From Semisulcospira habei (Eukaryota; Mollusca; Gastropoda; Semisulcospiridae), in assembly GCA_036245525.1 (NCBI GenBank), contig BTPG01000004.1:53409945-53473944 (forward strand): a stretch of 64,000 nucleotides of DNA, in the 5' to 3' direction. Positions 24,510 through 35,313 of the stretch are shown here, one piece after another. The translations under genes and the position numbers were made by a program. The stretch's first letter is position 1. Every line of letters begins with the position of its first letter. Under the pieces are notes generated by a model, which was not told the origin of the DNA, made no database searches, and was given only the letters and a program-made list of their open reading frames with translations.

Positions 24510-25460
24510 GTGGCGGCAATTGCAGCAGCCCGCAGACTCTCTACAAGGAAGGTGTACGAAGGCGAGTGGAGGGTCTTTCAGACCTGGTGCACCTCCCATG
24601 GGCTCCCTCCCACTAACCTAGCCTCCCACCAACTGGCGGAGTTCTTCCTGTGGCTCTTCGACGACCGGGGCTTAGCCCCGGTCGCCATCAAGGGCTACCG
24701 CGCTATGATCGCGGACATCTACCGGCACCGGTGTCTTCCGGACCCAGGCGCCTGCAAGGATCTGTCGAATTTCTGGCTCACTTTGAACTCCGACGTCCGG
24801 TTTCACGTTCCCTAGTACCCCGGTGGGATCTTGCCTGGGTACTGACGTGGTTGAATACGGACCGGTTTGAGCCCCTCCCCTTGGCTCGGTTCTCAGACTT
24901 GACCCGGAAAACCTGTTTCCTTCTGGCTCTCGTTACAGCGTCCCGAGTCAGCGAGCTTCACGCGCTCTCGATGCTCCCAGCCTGTTTGCGGTTTCGTTCC
25001 GACGGCTCTGCGCAGAGGCTCTCCGATCCGTCCTTCCTGGCCTAGAACCGCCGCCCGCGGCGGCTCCTCAGGTGCTAACGATACGGCCCCTCCGTGGAGC
25101 GGACCTCTCCCCTGGATCGCGGCAACAGGACCCAGTGCGGGCGCTAATGATTTACCTGCGCCGCTCTCAGCCGCAGCGCCGGGGGCGCTCGCGCCTCTTC
25201 TTACCTTGTCCGCGGGCAGACGCCACATCTCGGCCCAGATCGTGTCATCCTGGCTGCGGTGGGTGATTAGGTCAGACTACCTAGACCTCTCCCCACGCGG
25301 CGCTGAGCCTTTACAAATCCGGGCACATGAAGTGAGAGCAGTAGCCGCCAGTCTAGCCCTGGACCGCAACTGCTCGGTCAAAGATATTGTGGCAGCGGGT
25401 GGCTGGCGCTCAGACTCCACTTTCGCACGCTTCTACCTTAAGAGACCTATCCGGCCGACG
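24510..25460 (+). pseudogene. DIRS tyrosine recombinase (copy D1)
   Basis: The N-terminal core-binding part reads AAIAAARRLSTRKVYEGEW, LAEFFLWLFDDRGLAP and IADIYRH. The catalytic part has VTASRVSELHALS (first Arg), IRAHEVRAVAASLAL (HxxR) and FARFYLKR (Tyr nucleophile) near 25430. It is broken by a stop at 24813-24815 and shifts near 25050 and 25260. It lies in a different frame from RNase H and overlaps its 3' coding, as in intact DIRS elements. The enzyme would integrate circular DNA without target duplications. Confidence 0.85.
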
Positions 25461-25637
25461 TGACTCCCTGGCACGGGTGGGCGACATCTCCGCGGCCCAG
25501 CACTCCCTCCGAGCGCTGCTGGCGTCTTAGGCACATCATAGCTGAAATCGTCGGGAGTTCTCTCTCGATGGGGCCGGCGGAGTGGTTGGGTTATGGTTAG
25601 ATACGGCACCCTCCGCCTGTTCGCCATTCTCCCAGAT

Positions 25638-25986
25638 AGTAATGCCATCGGTAATGTATTTTGAAAAAACAAATGAATTTTTTTTCTAAAATGTATTTTT
25701 TTGAAAAATACTTACCGATGGCATTACTCGGATGGCCCTCCCGCCTGCCCCGCTTGCCTCTTGTGGCTATGTGTGAAACTGACGAGGTCGCCCTGTGCTC
25801 GCCGGGATAGGGTAGTAAGGGGAGGCCACCCGGGGTCATAGTGCTTGGATCCCCGGTGTCTCCTCCCCAGTTGTGTGCTACACACAATTTTTGCTGAAAT
25901 CTATAGGCAATAGAGTGTATTCCCAGATAGTAATGCCATCGGTAAGTATTTTTCAAAAAAATACATTTTAGAAAAAAAATTCATTT
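25638..25986. repeat. D1 3' terminal structure: ICR, segment, right arm
   Basis: The ICR at 25638-25728 joins the complement of the expected left end (TAATGTATTTTGAAAAAAC) to the complement of the right end (ATACTTACCGATGGCATTAC). The segment begins with CCCTCCCGCCTGCCCCGC, the same orientation as copies D3, D4 and D5. The right arm is TAATGCCATCGGTAAG plus the T/A-rich tip. Confidence 0.8.
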
Positions 25987-26611
25987 TTCTCACGTGCTAA
26001 GGTGACTTTTGATGGAGGAGATCGAAAGCTTTAAATCAGAAATCTGAATCAGAAGTAGATCAGAATGTGCATGAAAGTTACACATTCAGTGGTTTCATTC
26101 AGCCTGTTGAGCAGTTGCAGGGGCTCTTGAGAATTTATGCCTGTTGCTAACAAGTTGTGGACATAAGGGGTTAACCCATTTAGCCCCAACGCCCTACAGC
26201 AAACTAGTACATAATTGTTAAGTGACACCGACAACATTTTGGCATTTCTTTAGGAGGATGGGACATGTCACAGTGATAGTAGTGATCAAGCAAGACCCTT
26301 CCTGTTAATTACTTTCTTTGTCCATACTTTCAGTGAGCACATCCCACTTTGTTTGACCTTAGTCTGATTTATAAATAACTCCTATTGTTGACATGTTTAT
26401 GTTCCAGTACCATCTAAGGGGTTCGGAAATCAGAAGTAGGTCAAAACTGCATATGTTTCAAAAGAAAACAGTGGATTAAAAGATAGACAAACATGCGATA
26501 CTGTATGTTTGTCCAGACTGTTAATGCACTGTTTGCATCCGAAGACATACATCTGACCTAAATCGGCTGTTGAAAATGTTCGGTGCGAATTGGTGTCTTT
26601 CTCCCCCGCAG

Positions 26612-26756
26612 GTGTCCAGGACCAGTCGGCCACAGTGGGAGGGGGGTCGGCAAAGGCGGGACTCTCAGAGGGGATCAGCTCCGTTCCTGTCAACTCGGAG
26701 AAATTCCTGCAGGCAGGAGAGGCGGCCATACCAGAACACGAGCGCTATCTCTACAA
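26612..26756 (+). CDS. CEBPZ: CEBPZ (Noc1/MAK21 family), exon a
   Basis: The acceptor is at CTCCCCCGCAG and the exon opens after a split codon. It reads VQDQSATVGGGSAK, then SVPVNSEKFLQAG and EHERYLYK. The PVNS...FL block followed by a helical acidic stretch is characteristic of the region just after the CBF/MAK21 domain in CEBPZ. The donor is a perfect GTAAGT at 26757; the split AA/G codon joins exon b in phase. CEBPZ is a nucleolar/nuclear protein needed for large ribosomal subunit maturation (yeast Noc1, with Noc2). The large N-terminal domain should be upstream, but I find no such exons in the window. Confidence 0.85.
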
Positions 26757-26914
26757 GTAAGTCACACTCAGCGATGGACAGTCGGTGTGAATCAGAATGG
26801 ATGAACGTAACGTGAAGTCACTTTCATCAAATAAAGTAATCAGTATGACTTAAATCATTTAGACCCAAGGCTGCATTTCCCAAAAAATTGGAGGTGTCAG
26901 TTGCAGCAGGTGCA

Positions 26915-27000
26915 TCGTCCATGATAATTCAAGGCTAGTGCCAGATTAGCTTGGCGCCAAGCTAATCAGGCACTACTCTTGAATTATTTTGGTCAATCCA
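26915..27000. repeat. Hairpin MITE family H1, copy 1
   Basis: ATAATTCAAGGCTAGTGCC on the left pairs with a TAATCAGGCACTACTCTTG stretch on the right around CTTGGCGCCAAG. Flanks match the ends of the intact H1 copies only in part, so it is truncated. Confidence 0.75.
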
Positions 27001-27109
27001 TCAGGGTTAGTGAATAAATGAAACATGAAGGAAGCAAGAACCGCCCAGGATTTGTCTACTCCATGGTGGAATTATCAGAATTGTACACCTCCTCTTGATG
27101 TTCATTTAA

Positions 27110-27307
27110 CTCCCAAGGCCGCACTTCCCAAAGTTTGGAGGTGTCGCCTAACGGCCGTGTACCATTTGCAAGGGATGGATCGCCCATGATAATTCAAGGG
27201 TAGTGTCAGATTAGCTTGGCGCCATCAGGCGCCAAGCTAATCTAGCACTACCCTTGAATTGTTATGGTCAATCCATCTCCTGCTGTTGTGCGTTGGGACT
27301 AAATGGG
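27110..27307. mobile_element. piggyBac-like MITE, family H1, copy 2 (TTAA-flanked)
   Basis: TTAA at 27106-27109 and 27308-27311 flank CTCCCAAGG... on the left and ...GGACTAAATGGG on the right. The centre is a long hairpin around TTGGCGCCATCAGGCGCCAA. The orientation is opposite to the copy at 37267. It lies in the intron between exons a and b. Confidence 0.7.
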
Positions 27308-27414
27308 TTAACTGTCTATTGACTGTGCAAGTAATCAGCTAGCTGAATGATTGAGTGTGACGCTGCGCCAATCTGAGAGCACCACCAGTAAACATTTCTG
27401 TCCTCCTTCCCCAG

Positions 27415-27524
27415 GTATTTCAGTCAACGTGCGGAGAAGAAGAAGGCGGAGGAGGCTGGAGACTTGAGTGATGTGGACAGTGAAGCGGAGAGTGTTAGTG
27501 ACGCAGAGTTTGATGACTTTCTGG
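27415..27524 (+). CDS. CEBPZ: CEBPZ, exon b
   Basis: The acceptor is CTTCCCCAG and the exon encodes YFSQRAEKKKAEEAG followed by the acidic LSDVDSEAESVSDAEFDDFL, matching the YF...SDVESVDDEEFE-type stretch of CEBPZ. The first donor is GTAAGT at 27525, giving a G/AC split codon that fits exon c. The last part of this exon, with its donor, is duplicated in tandem downstream (27525-27790), offering five more identical donors. Only the first keeps the frame into exon c simply. Confidence 0.85.
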
Positions 27525-27790
27525 GTAAGTGGAGAGTGTTAATGATGCAGAGTTTGATGACTTTCTGGGTAAGTGGAGAGTGTTAGTGACGCAGAGTTTG
27601 ATGACTTTCTGGGTAAGTGGAGAGTGTTAATGACGCAGAGTTTGATGACTTTCTGGGTAAGTGGAGAGTGTTAGTGACGCAGAGTTTGATGTCTTTCTGG
27701 GTAAGTGGAGAGTGTTAGTGACGCAGATTTTGATGACTTTCTGGGTAAGTGGAGAGTGTTGGTGACGACTTTTTGAGCGGAGAGCGTTAG
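27481..27790 (+). repeat. 44-bp tandem array of CEBPZ exon end plus 5' splice site
   Basis: The unit, about GGAGAGTGTTAGTGACGCAG followed by AGTTTGATGACTTTCTGG and GTAAGT, recurs every 44 bp. Splice-donor GT positions fall at 27525, 27569, 27613, 27657, 27701 and 27745, all with the same CTGG/GTAAGT context. Degenerate fragments continue to about 27925. The array begins inside exon b, so the real exon is the founder copy. Confidence 0.95.
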
Positions 27791-28072
27791 TGACCGAGTT
27801 TGATGAATTACTGTGAGCCGAGTGTTACCAATGATGACGTTCTTGGCAAGCGGAGAGTGTTGGTGACGACGAATTTCTGTGTTAGTGTCAGAGGGTATCG
27901 GTGACACAGAGTTTGATGAATTTCTCGTGAAGCAGACTTTCTTGATATAATAATATGTGCTGGTCTGTGATTTTGGACCTGATAGCTTCCACCTGTGAAG
28001 TACAAAAACACATACCGACTGCCATTTACGGCTGTACATTGTATTAAACACATTTTTTTTTTTTTTTCACAG

Positions 28073-28139
28073 ACCAGTACGAGCGTCAGGTGGATGGAGA
28101 TGACCTGGGCGACATGGACGGCTATCTGGACTTTGCTGG
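28073..28139 (+). CDS. CEBPZ: CEBPZ, exon c
   Basis: A 67-nt exon preceded by a T-run and CACAG. It encodes (D)QYERQVDGDDLGDMDGYLDF and then AG, similar to the acidic DDLDFA stretch of CEBPZ. The donor is GTGAGA at 28140, and the GG/T split codon fits the acceptor at 29375. The phases on both sides agree. Confidence 0.8.
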
Positions 28140-28189
28140 GTGAGAAGCATTGTGTGTATTACCTAGAAAACGTGAACCCAATCTAAGTG

Positions 28190-28250
28190 CAAGAAGCATA
28201 GATCCTCATGAGCCCCCTGTAGGGGCTCATGAGGATCAGTGCCTCATGCT
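28190..28250. repeat. Palindromic hairpin, family H2, copy 2
   Basis: AGATCCTCATGAGCCCC and GGGGCTCATGAGGATC form an almost perfect stem around CTGTA. It lies in the intron just before the deleted DIRS copy. Confidence 0.8.
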
Positions 28251-28279
28251 GAGACCAATTTGTATCCATGTTTCTTGGA

Positions 28280-29209
28280 TTTTTCTCTAAAAGGTATTTT
28301 TTCGAAAAATACTTACCGATGACATGACTTAGTGGAGGTGTCTACTACTTACTCAATTCTAGCCTAAGAACCCGTTGTGTTGAGACACAACCCAGGAGGC
28401 ACTCGGGGAACCCCGAGGGGGGCCGAGAGTTGTCTCCCGTTACTGCCCATCCGGTTCCGAGTCACGGTGTGACTAATCAGTCAGGATACTTAGCTCGCCA
28501 GCGGCAAGCGGGGCAGGTGGGAGGGTCGTCCGAGTCATGTCATCGGTAAGTATTTTTCGAAAAAATACCTTTTAGAGAAAAATGCATTTGTTTCTTCAAA
28601 AACATTACCGATGACATGACTTAGTGGAGGAATTGCGAACAGGAGGAGGGTGCCGCGCTCCAGCACACCTTAGGACCCAAGGGCCATCCTCCCTGCCGCA
28701 AACTCCCGATGACCCTAGGAAGGGGAATACATATGGCGCCGAGTCGCCAGGAGGGAGTGTTGCACCGCATTGAAGTCCCCCACCCAAGTGAGGAGACTCG
28801 CTGGCCTGCCAGATCCCTAGGATAGAGGCAAGCGAAGTAAATTCTGCCCACCAGCCCTCGGTCGCCATGATGTGTAAGAGAGCCACGCAGTGGCACAGGC
28901 AGGGCCGACGAAGTTGAATCCCAGAGAAGAAGCCAAGTCCGGAAGACCGGCGAACCGGTCGAAATCCAAAAGTCCGTAGGCTAGAGCAACACGTCTGAAA
29001 AGCGTGAGCCTAAGTAGACTGACTGATTAGTCACACCATGTATCGGAACCGGATGGGCAGTTAACGGGAGACAACTCTCCGCCCCCTTCAGGGTTCCCCG
29101 AGTGCCTCCTGGGTTGTGTCTCAACACAACGGGTTCTTAGGCTAGAATTGAGTAAGTAGTAGACACCTCCACTAAGTAATGTCATCGGTAATGTTTTTGA
29201 AGAAACAAA
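28280..29209 (-). mobile_element. DIRS copy D3: internally deleted derivative, minus strand
   Basis: On the minus strand from 29209: left end (TTTGTTTCTTC), leader with GTGTCTACTACTTACTC, up to about 28880; then a jump straight to the last ~40 codons of the tyrosine recombinase and the 3' UTR (28870-28622), ICR (28533-28621), terminal segment and right end at about 28280. Gag, RT and RNase H are deleted. At 930 bp with all end structures kept, it is a MITE-like non-autonomous DIRS. It sits antisense inside the CEBPZ intron between exons c and d. The ends carry ACCGATGACATGAC as in D4 and D5. Confidence 0.85.
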
Positions 29210-29375
29210 TGACTCTTCTACAGCGTTACTTTCTATAGCGCCTTCCAACAGATTTTTGTTTATTTTTGTTTAGTTTTATTGTGGTTGATGTTTCTGTGAC
29301 AGCATTAATAAATTTCATGAACATGCAAGTCCATATTAGCGCCAACCAAAACTTTGATCACGTTTACTTTGGCAG

Positions 29376-29587
29376 TGATCTTGCGTCTGGCCGCAAAAAG
29401 AAGACAGGACAGATGGCAGATGATGAGGACAGCTTTGATGATGATGGTGATGATGATGGAGATGATGATGACCTTTCTGATGAAGAAGTGGACTTTGGTG
29501 ACGACGACGATGAACTGGCTGCTGAGTTTCGACAGGAAATGGAAGGGTTGAGTGACGAGGGGGGCAGTGACGAAGACTTGTCAGGAG
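29376..29587 (+). CDS. CEBPZ: CEBPZ, exon d (acidic)
   Basis: The acceptor is TTTACTTTGGCAG. The exon encodes DLASGRKKKTGQMADDEDS, then two Asp-rich runs and ELAAEFRQEMEGLSDEGG. It corresponds to the DLDFAS...KKK and poly-acidic section of the CEBPZ tail, with low-complexity Asp as in orthologues. The donor is GTGAGT at 29588, with split codon G/AC. The ATG-led frame starting at 29266 is intron translation and not the true start. Confidence 0.85.
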
Positions 29588-29796
29588 GTGAGTGCTTGCT
29601 TCGGTCCAATTGAGAATGTACTGATTATAATATGATTGAGCTAGAGATTGAGATAGGGATGGTTATGTGCACATTCACAAAAACACACAGAATAACACAT
29701 GTAATAACAATGATACACAATTTTTCCCTGCATGTCAAGTAATGGATTGTTTAACCCATAATGTCCTGATAAGCTACAACAGGATGTGGATCAAAC

Positions 29797-29885
29797 CTAG
29801 ATAGTTCAAGGGTGGTGTGAGAATAGCTAGGCGCTTGTAGGTGCCAAGCTATTCTCACACCCCCCTTGAACTATCATGGTCTCTA
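29797..29885. repeat. Hairpin MITE family H1, copy 3
   Basis: TAGTTCAAGGGTGGTGTG on the left and a CACACCCCCCTTGAACTA stretch on the right enclose AGGCGCTTGTAGGTGCC. A diverged member, with TTTAACCCATAATG about 45 bp before it. Confidence 0.7.
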
Positions 29886-30968
29886 GAACTCCAATGTAGA
29901 CCTCAAAGAATATATAAAAAGAAGATAATTTCATCTTCAGGATGTAACGAGTTTACAGACCTAGAAATTTGAGTTATTGAACAACATCCTATTATAGAAA
30001 AAATGAGACTGTGTATAAACACAGCAAATTATGCGCTTCAGTTCATTTCAGTACCTGATTTAACACAAGTCTTTGGCTTCTGCAGGCATGCCCAGTGAGC
30101 AATAGGTTGATGTCAGACTGAGGACCTTTTGCTTACCATGTGGTTTGTTTTCTCAAAACACATTACCGATGGTATTACTTTAAGGAAATGGTTTCTTAGC
30201 TAGTCTAATTTTAGCCCAAGTATGAGTATGGTCATGATGGCAGGTGAAGGGCGCCATAGCCTAGTCGGAAACCCGGTAGCCTCCCTTTCGGTTGAACCAC
30301 GCATGCGCCACACCGCTCATACGTAGTCAGTTTTCTTTGCTAGTCACAGAAGGTTGTGTACGTGGACTCTCTCTGTTCGATAGGACTCTAGCTTCGATAA
30401 GAAAGACTAAAGAAGGAAGCTGTTTGTACAAGGTGGGAAACCTGGCTTGGGGTTTCCGTCGGTCTACGGACTTAAGAACTCTTGTTCCTAGTGAACTTTA
30501 CTTGTGGAATTCTTCCCCGTCATCGCCATCTTGTTTACCGGGCGCAGCGGCGCCATTGAACTGTGCTCATGCACTTGTGACCGTTCGGGCCTAGTGCTTG
30601 TTACACCGTGTGTGCCGAGAACTTCTGCTTCGCTCTTCAGCCTGCTCTGAGTGCCTGCTGTTGCGGAGACTTCGTTTCGGCGCTTTTCCTGGCGCCAGTG
30701 GCTTCTCTCGGCATCAGCTTCACGTTGGTCTCCTTCCGACGCTGGCCGTGTCTGCGTTCTAGCCATTCTGGTGGGTCTTCGACCGGGTTCGTGCCTCACT
30801 TCTTCAGATGGCCAGGTAAAATCTCTGCTTGCCTACGTCAGGCGCTCAAGGGTAGGGGTGGAGCGCCGGGCGTAGGCTTACATGGTATACTTCGTTTGTT
30901 CACGCGGATTCGGTGCAGGCCCACGGGGGCACGCTCGCTCGCATTTCATTGTACATTATGTTTTGCAG

Positions 30969-32823
30969 TTGGCAAGTCCGCACATGCACTCGATGTGGGC
31001 AATTCCAGTGGCCGAGTGACGAACATGTTGTTTGCCTGCCCTGTTCCGGTTGTGCCTCCACGCGTCCGTGCTCGTCTGCGTCCCATGGCTGGAGGAACAG
31101 TGGACCCAGCTGTGGAGTTTCTACGGCCGCAAGAAACCTACACCAGCATGGAAGAACCATCCCACACCGGTACGCGCCACAGTCCAGTCGAGTGGCTCTG
31201 ACCGAGTGTCTGAGCAGTCGATCAGCGACTTCGGCCGCGTGCACGTGCTCTAGTACCGGCAGCCACCACAGTCCAGTCGAGTGGTCTCTGTGCGGTCAAG
31301 GATCCTAGAGCGCCTCTGGCTAGGCCTCTAAACAAGACTCCGGTAGCCACCACAGTCCAGTCGAGTGGTCTCTACCCGGTAGCAACGGTTTTGCAGGCAC
31401 CTGATAAGGAACCGATACAAGCTCCTACACCCGCTCTGGTTGTGGGCCTGACTAATACGGATCTCCAGGTAGCTGACAAGCTCTCACCACAGATTCGTCC
31501 TGCTGCTTCCGCTTCCTCGTTCTCTGCTAGGGACCAGCGCGGAACGCCAGCGCCCTGCCCAGCTCTTTCCGTCCGGGCATCAAGTTCCGACAAGTCTTCT
31601 CGCCAGTCATGCTCCCGCTCTCGGGTACGAAGCAGTCGACTCCGCTCTGCTGCGGTGCGAGTTACTCCCCGTCTTCAGTCCGAGTGAACCTCAGCTGTTA
31701 GACATCGTTCACGCTCTAGCGACAGGTCGACTCGCCCGAGGGTCACCTCCTACCGTTCGGATTCCAGCCGACATCTGCGGACACAGTACAGGCACGACTC
31801 TGCTTCTCGTTCAGCTTCGCGCCACGTCAGACGTTCCCGGTCCCTGCGGCCCCGCTCCCGTTCACGCTCCGCTCGGCGTAGTGCCGCTCGTCGCCCTCGA
31901 CACCGTCGCAGGTCAGGACTTCGGGCTTCCCGCTCAGCGTCGAGTGATTCACGGGACCATTCATCTAGCAGACACTGGCGGCGCCACTCACCAGTGAGAA
32001 GATCGCCTCCACCGGCTACGACCTTTCCCCGCCCCGGCGAGGGGAGTCTTCCACCTCTTTTGGGAGTGGACCCAATTCCCCACTCAGTCCCAGCAGAAGA
32101 GGACACCCTTAGCCTGAACCCTGAGGAATCGATGTCGGCACTGCTACAGGTGGCCAGCCCCGCCCCGTCCAATCCCTCGGGTGGCGACGAGGAATTCCTG
32201 CCGGCTGCCATTGGACATAGGTTAGAGACACTGCGGGCCCTTGACGAAGCGGCGCGGCTTATCGCGGCTTGCCTGCCTGCAGAAGACTGCCCTCCCTCTC
32301 CAGTCCTTAAAAGGAAGCTTCCGCCTTTGTGGACGCAGAACGACAGGCCAAGCGATTCAAGTCTCTCCCCCAGCCGCCGGGTTTCCGGGAGTTACGTGAT
32401 GCGTTTTCCGCTCATCTCGCGCAAGGGGCATGTGGTGCAGGATTCTTCTCAGACTCCAAGTGGCCGACTGGTATAGACATCGCCTTCCGGCAGTCATGGT
32501 ATGCGGGCCATACACAGCACTTCTCCTGCCCTCTACCGACGGTGGACCCCGCGGCAGTGGCGTTCTCTGGGACTTCCTTAAGTCAGTCTCTCCTCCCCAG
32601 GGTAGAACAGACCGCGACACTCATTAGGAACACCCTGGCAGCAGCGGGATTCCTAGATTTGGTCACGCAAGCCATCGTTCGACGTGTAGAGGACGCCTGG
32701 CATCCGTCAATTTCACCTCTGCTGGGAGACCTGCTCGCCCTAGCGGTTTCGGGGAACCGCGCTGTTTATCATGTCGCTGTCAACTCCATGGCAGCCGCCT
32801 CAAACTGTGACTTACTGCGTTGA
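30969..32823 (+). pseudogene. DIRS gag-like protein (copy D2), broken
   Basis: A Cys-rich start follows a TTTTGCAG acceptor-like site: CTRCGQFQWPSDEHVVCLPC then SGC. The middle is Arg/Ser rich in shifting frames (31391-31990). The C-terminal part from 32329 reads AERQAKRFKSLPQPPGFREL, GIDIAFRQSWYAGHTQHF and SMAAASNCDLLR, and meets a TGA at 32821 where copy D4 has an Arg codon. The frame then continues past the stop into the pol region. Breaks lie near 31308, 31690 and 32476. Confidence 0.8.
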
Positions 32824-32859
32824 GATGCGATTCTCCGTTCCTGTCCCATCCCGCTGGAT

Positions 32860-33119
32860 GTGAAGACTCAGCTTCGGCAGGCGCCTCTCGGCGGTGACTT
32901 TCTGTTCGGCCCCACCTGGCTCGCTGTGAAGGAAGCTAATAAGGACGCCTGGCCTAACCGCCCAGCTCCAGCTTCCTTTCGACCTATCCGCAAGGCCCCG
33001 GGTCGCCCTCTGTGGACTGATGGACCCAACGCCCGCCCCTTCACCAGAGAGGGTCGCCTACCCCCCAGAGCTCCAGCCTTTCCTCGCGCCCGCCCTTTCC
33101 CCAGTTCCGAGCCTCCCCC

Positions 33120-33152
<33 letters not shown>

Positions 33153-35016
33153 CCCGCACCTGGCCCAGACCAGCCCGACGCCCCGGGCGGGGCCGGGCGT
33201 CCTGACTTTCTCCCCCTCCGACCTCGTCCGGAGCTCCTGTCGGCGGGAGGCTGGCGCTTCACAGCGAAGCCTGGCACTCGCTGTTTCCGGACGACCCGTG
33301 GATTCTCTCTACCGTTACCCAGGGACTACTGATCTCCTTCCGGTCCCCGCCTCCCGTGCGCCGGAGCCCGATGTGGACTACAGTACCTTCAGACCATCTC
33401 AGAGCCGAAGCTCTCCATGGCGAAGTTCCTCCCTGCTTCAGAAGTCCGCCACGGAGGTGGTGGTCCGGCACGACTCCCCAGCCTTCTACAGTCGGCTCTT
33501 TGTGGTGCCCAAGCCGGGCGGCAACTGGCGCCCCGTCATAGACCTCTCGGCGCTGAACAAGTTCATCGTCGCTCCGGCCTTCCGCATGGAGACTGCCCGG
33601 GCCCTTCGCTCAGCGGTACAGCCGATGGACTTGGCGGTCAGCCTGGACCTCTCAGATGCTTACCTGCACGTGCCCATGCATCCTGCTTCCAGACGTTACC
33701 TACGCTTTGCCTTCGAGGGTGTCGTCTATCAGTTCCTCGCGCTCCCCTTCGGCCTCAACCTCAGCCCCTGGGTCTTCACTCGCCTCATGGACGCAGTGGT
33801 AGCCAGAGCCCGTCGAAGTTCCACGAGCCCGACGTCGAACTACCTGGACGACCTGCTTTTGAGGAACCAGGACGAGCGCTCCCTGAAGGAAGACCGAGAT
33901 GCTCTGCTTCAACTTCTCGACAACCTGGGCTTCCTGGTCAACCTTGGCAAGTCCGACCTCCTTCCCGCACGCCATTTTATTCACCTCGGTATGGAGTTCT
34001 TCACTGACCACAATACCGTCAGACTGCCGGAGAAGCGCATACAGAAGTTGGCGACTCTAGCTCAGCAGGTGTCCCAGTTGACGACGCTCCCAGCCAGACA
34101 GTGGCTTCAGCTTTTGGGTCTGATCAGCGCTGCTGCGGACCTGCTACCGCTAGGACGTCTCTACTCCCGTCCTCTTCAACTGCATCTCCTCCTTCACTGG
34201 CGACCGTCGTCGGCCGACCTCGAGGCCCCGATTCCAGTCCCTACCATGCTCCGTCCCCACCTGCTGCGCTGGGCGGATCCTTCCTGGCTCGCGACGGGAG
34301 TGCCGCTGTCATCACTGCCGCCCACGCTCTCTCTCTGCGTCGACGCAAGCCTCGCCGGTTGGGGAGCTCACCTCCTTCCGTCGTTCGAGACTGCCTCCGG
34401 CCTGTGGCCCCTGGAATCGCTGTCCCGACACATCAACTGGTTAGAACTGAAGGCAGTATGGCAAGCCCTCCTGGCCTGGGAGCCCCGCATCCGACATCAG
34501 GAACTGTTGGTTCTCTTGGACAACTCCACGGTCGTCTCATACATCCAGAAGCAAGGCGGGACCCGCTCTCCATCACTATGCATACTACTCTACCAGGTGC
34601 TCCGCTGGTGCGAGGATTGGGACATCTCTCTTCGCGCACGTCACATTCCGGGTCATCTGAATGTACTGGCCGACTCCCTCTCCCGACGCGGCCAGCTGCT
34701 CCATACAGAGTGGGCGCTGCGACCCGACATCTTTCGACTGATCGCCGCGACCTGGGAGGCACCCATGATCGACCTCTTCGCCACGAGGTGGAATCGACAG
34801 CTTCCCCTCTTCGTCTCACCCATTCCAGACCCTCTGGCCTGGGCAGTCGACGCTCTATCCATCTCTTGGGATGGTCTGGTCGCCTACGCCTACCCGCCCA
34901 CCATGCTCGTCCCCAAGGTCCTACTCAAGCTCAGAGGGTGCAACACGATCCTGTTCCTGGTGGCGCCATTTTGCTGGACCAAGTCGTGGACAACCGACCT
35001 CCTGAACCTTGCCACG

Positions 35017-35053
<37 letters not shown>

Positions 35054-35313
35054 CTGCCGCTTCCCACACCGTGGACGATGCTCAAGCAACCACGACAGCA
35101 GCTGTTCCACCCGTGCCCCGAGTGTCTCCTCCTCCACGCCTGGAGGTTGTCCGGCAAGCCCTCGCAGCTAGAGGCTTCTCGGGTGCGGCAGTGGACGCGA
35201 TCGCTACAGCTCGTCGAGCCTCAACCAGACGAGTCTACGAAGGCAAGTGGAGAGTCCTCTGCGCCTGGTGTGACGACAGAAACCTTCACCCCATCGGCTT
35301 GACAACTCCCTAG
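32860..35313 (+). pseudogene. DIRS pol (copy D2): gag tail, RT, RNase H and start of recombinase
   Basis: An open frame of 817 codons. Codons 1-60 are gag C-terminal sequence (KTQLRQAPLGGDFLFG). A Pro run from a 31-C tract follows (33121-33151). RT: LFVVPKPGGNWRPVIDLS at codon ~214, SLDLSDAYLHVPMHP ~262, LPFGLNLSPWVFT ~297, and the YLDD active site ~327. RNase H: LCVDASLAGWGAHL ~492, WLELKAVW, LLDNSTVVSYIQ ~551, LADSLSRRG ~602. Then comes a DIRS-specific block (MIDLFATRWNRQLP, VAYAYPPTML) at the position where DIRS elements carry a methyltransferase-like domain; no clear catalytic motif is seen. A second C run (35017-35052) precedes the start of the tyrosine recombinase in frame. It ends at TAG 35311-35313, a nonsense change within the recombinase. 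Confidence 0.88.

Larger units (their letters stand above)
21922..25986 (+). mobile_element. DIRS-type retrotransposon, copy D1 (5' end in gap)
   Basis: Order: gag C-terminal part, RT, RNase H, tyrosine recombinase, internal complementary region (ICR, 25638-25728), terminal segment (25729-25935) and right arm (25936-25986). The ends carry ACCGATGGCATTACT, placing it in a different subfamily from copies with ACCGATGACATGAC. Coding is broken by several frameshifts, so it is inactive. It lies upstream of, and in the same orientation as, the CEBPZ exons that start at 26612. Confidence 0.9.

Noticed and set aside
29266..29375. ATG-led start for CEBPZ exon d
   Set aside because: The open frame extends upstream by chance; the acceptor at 29375 with matching split codon gives a better join to exon c.
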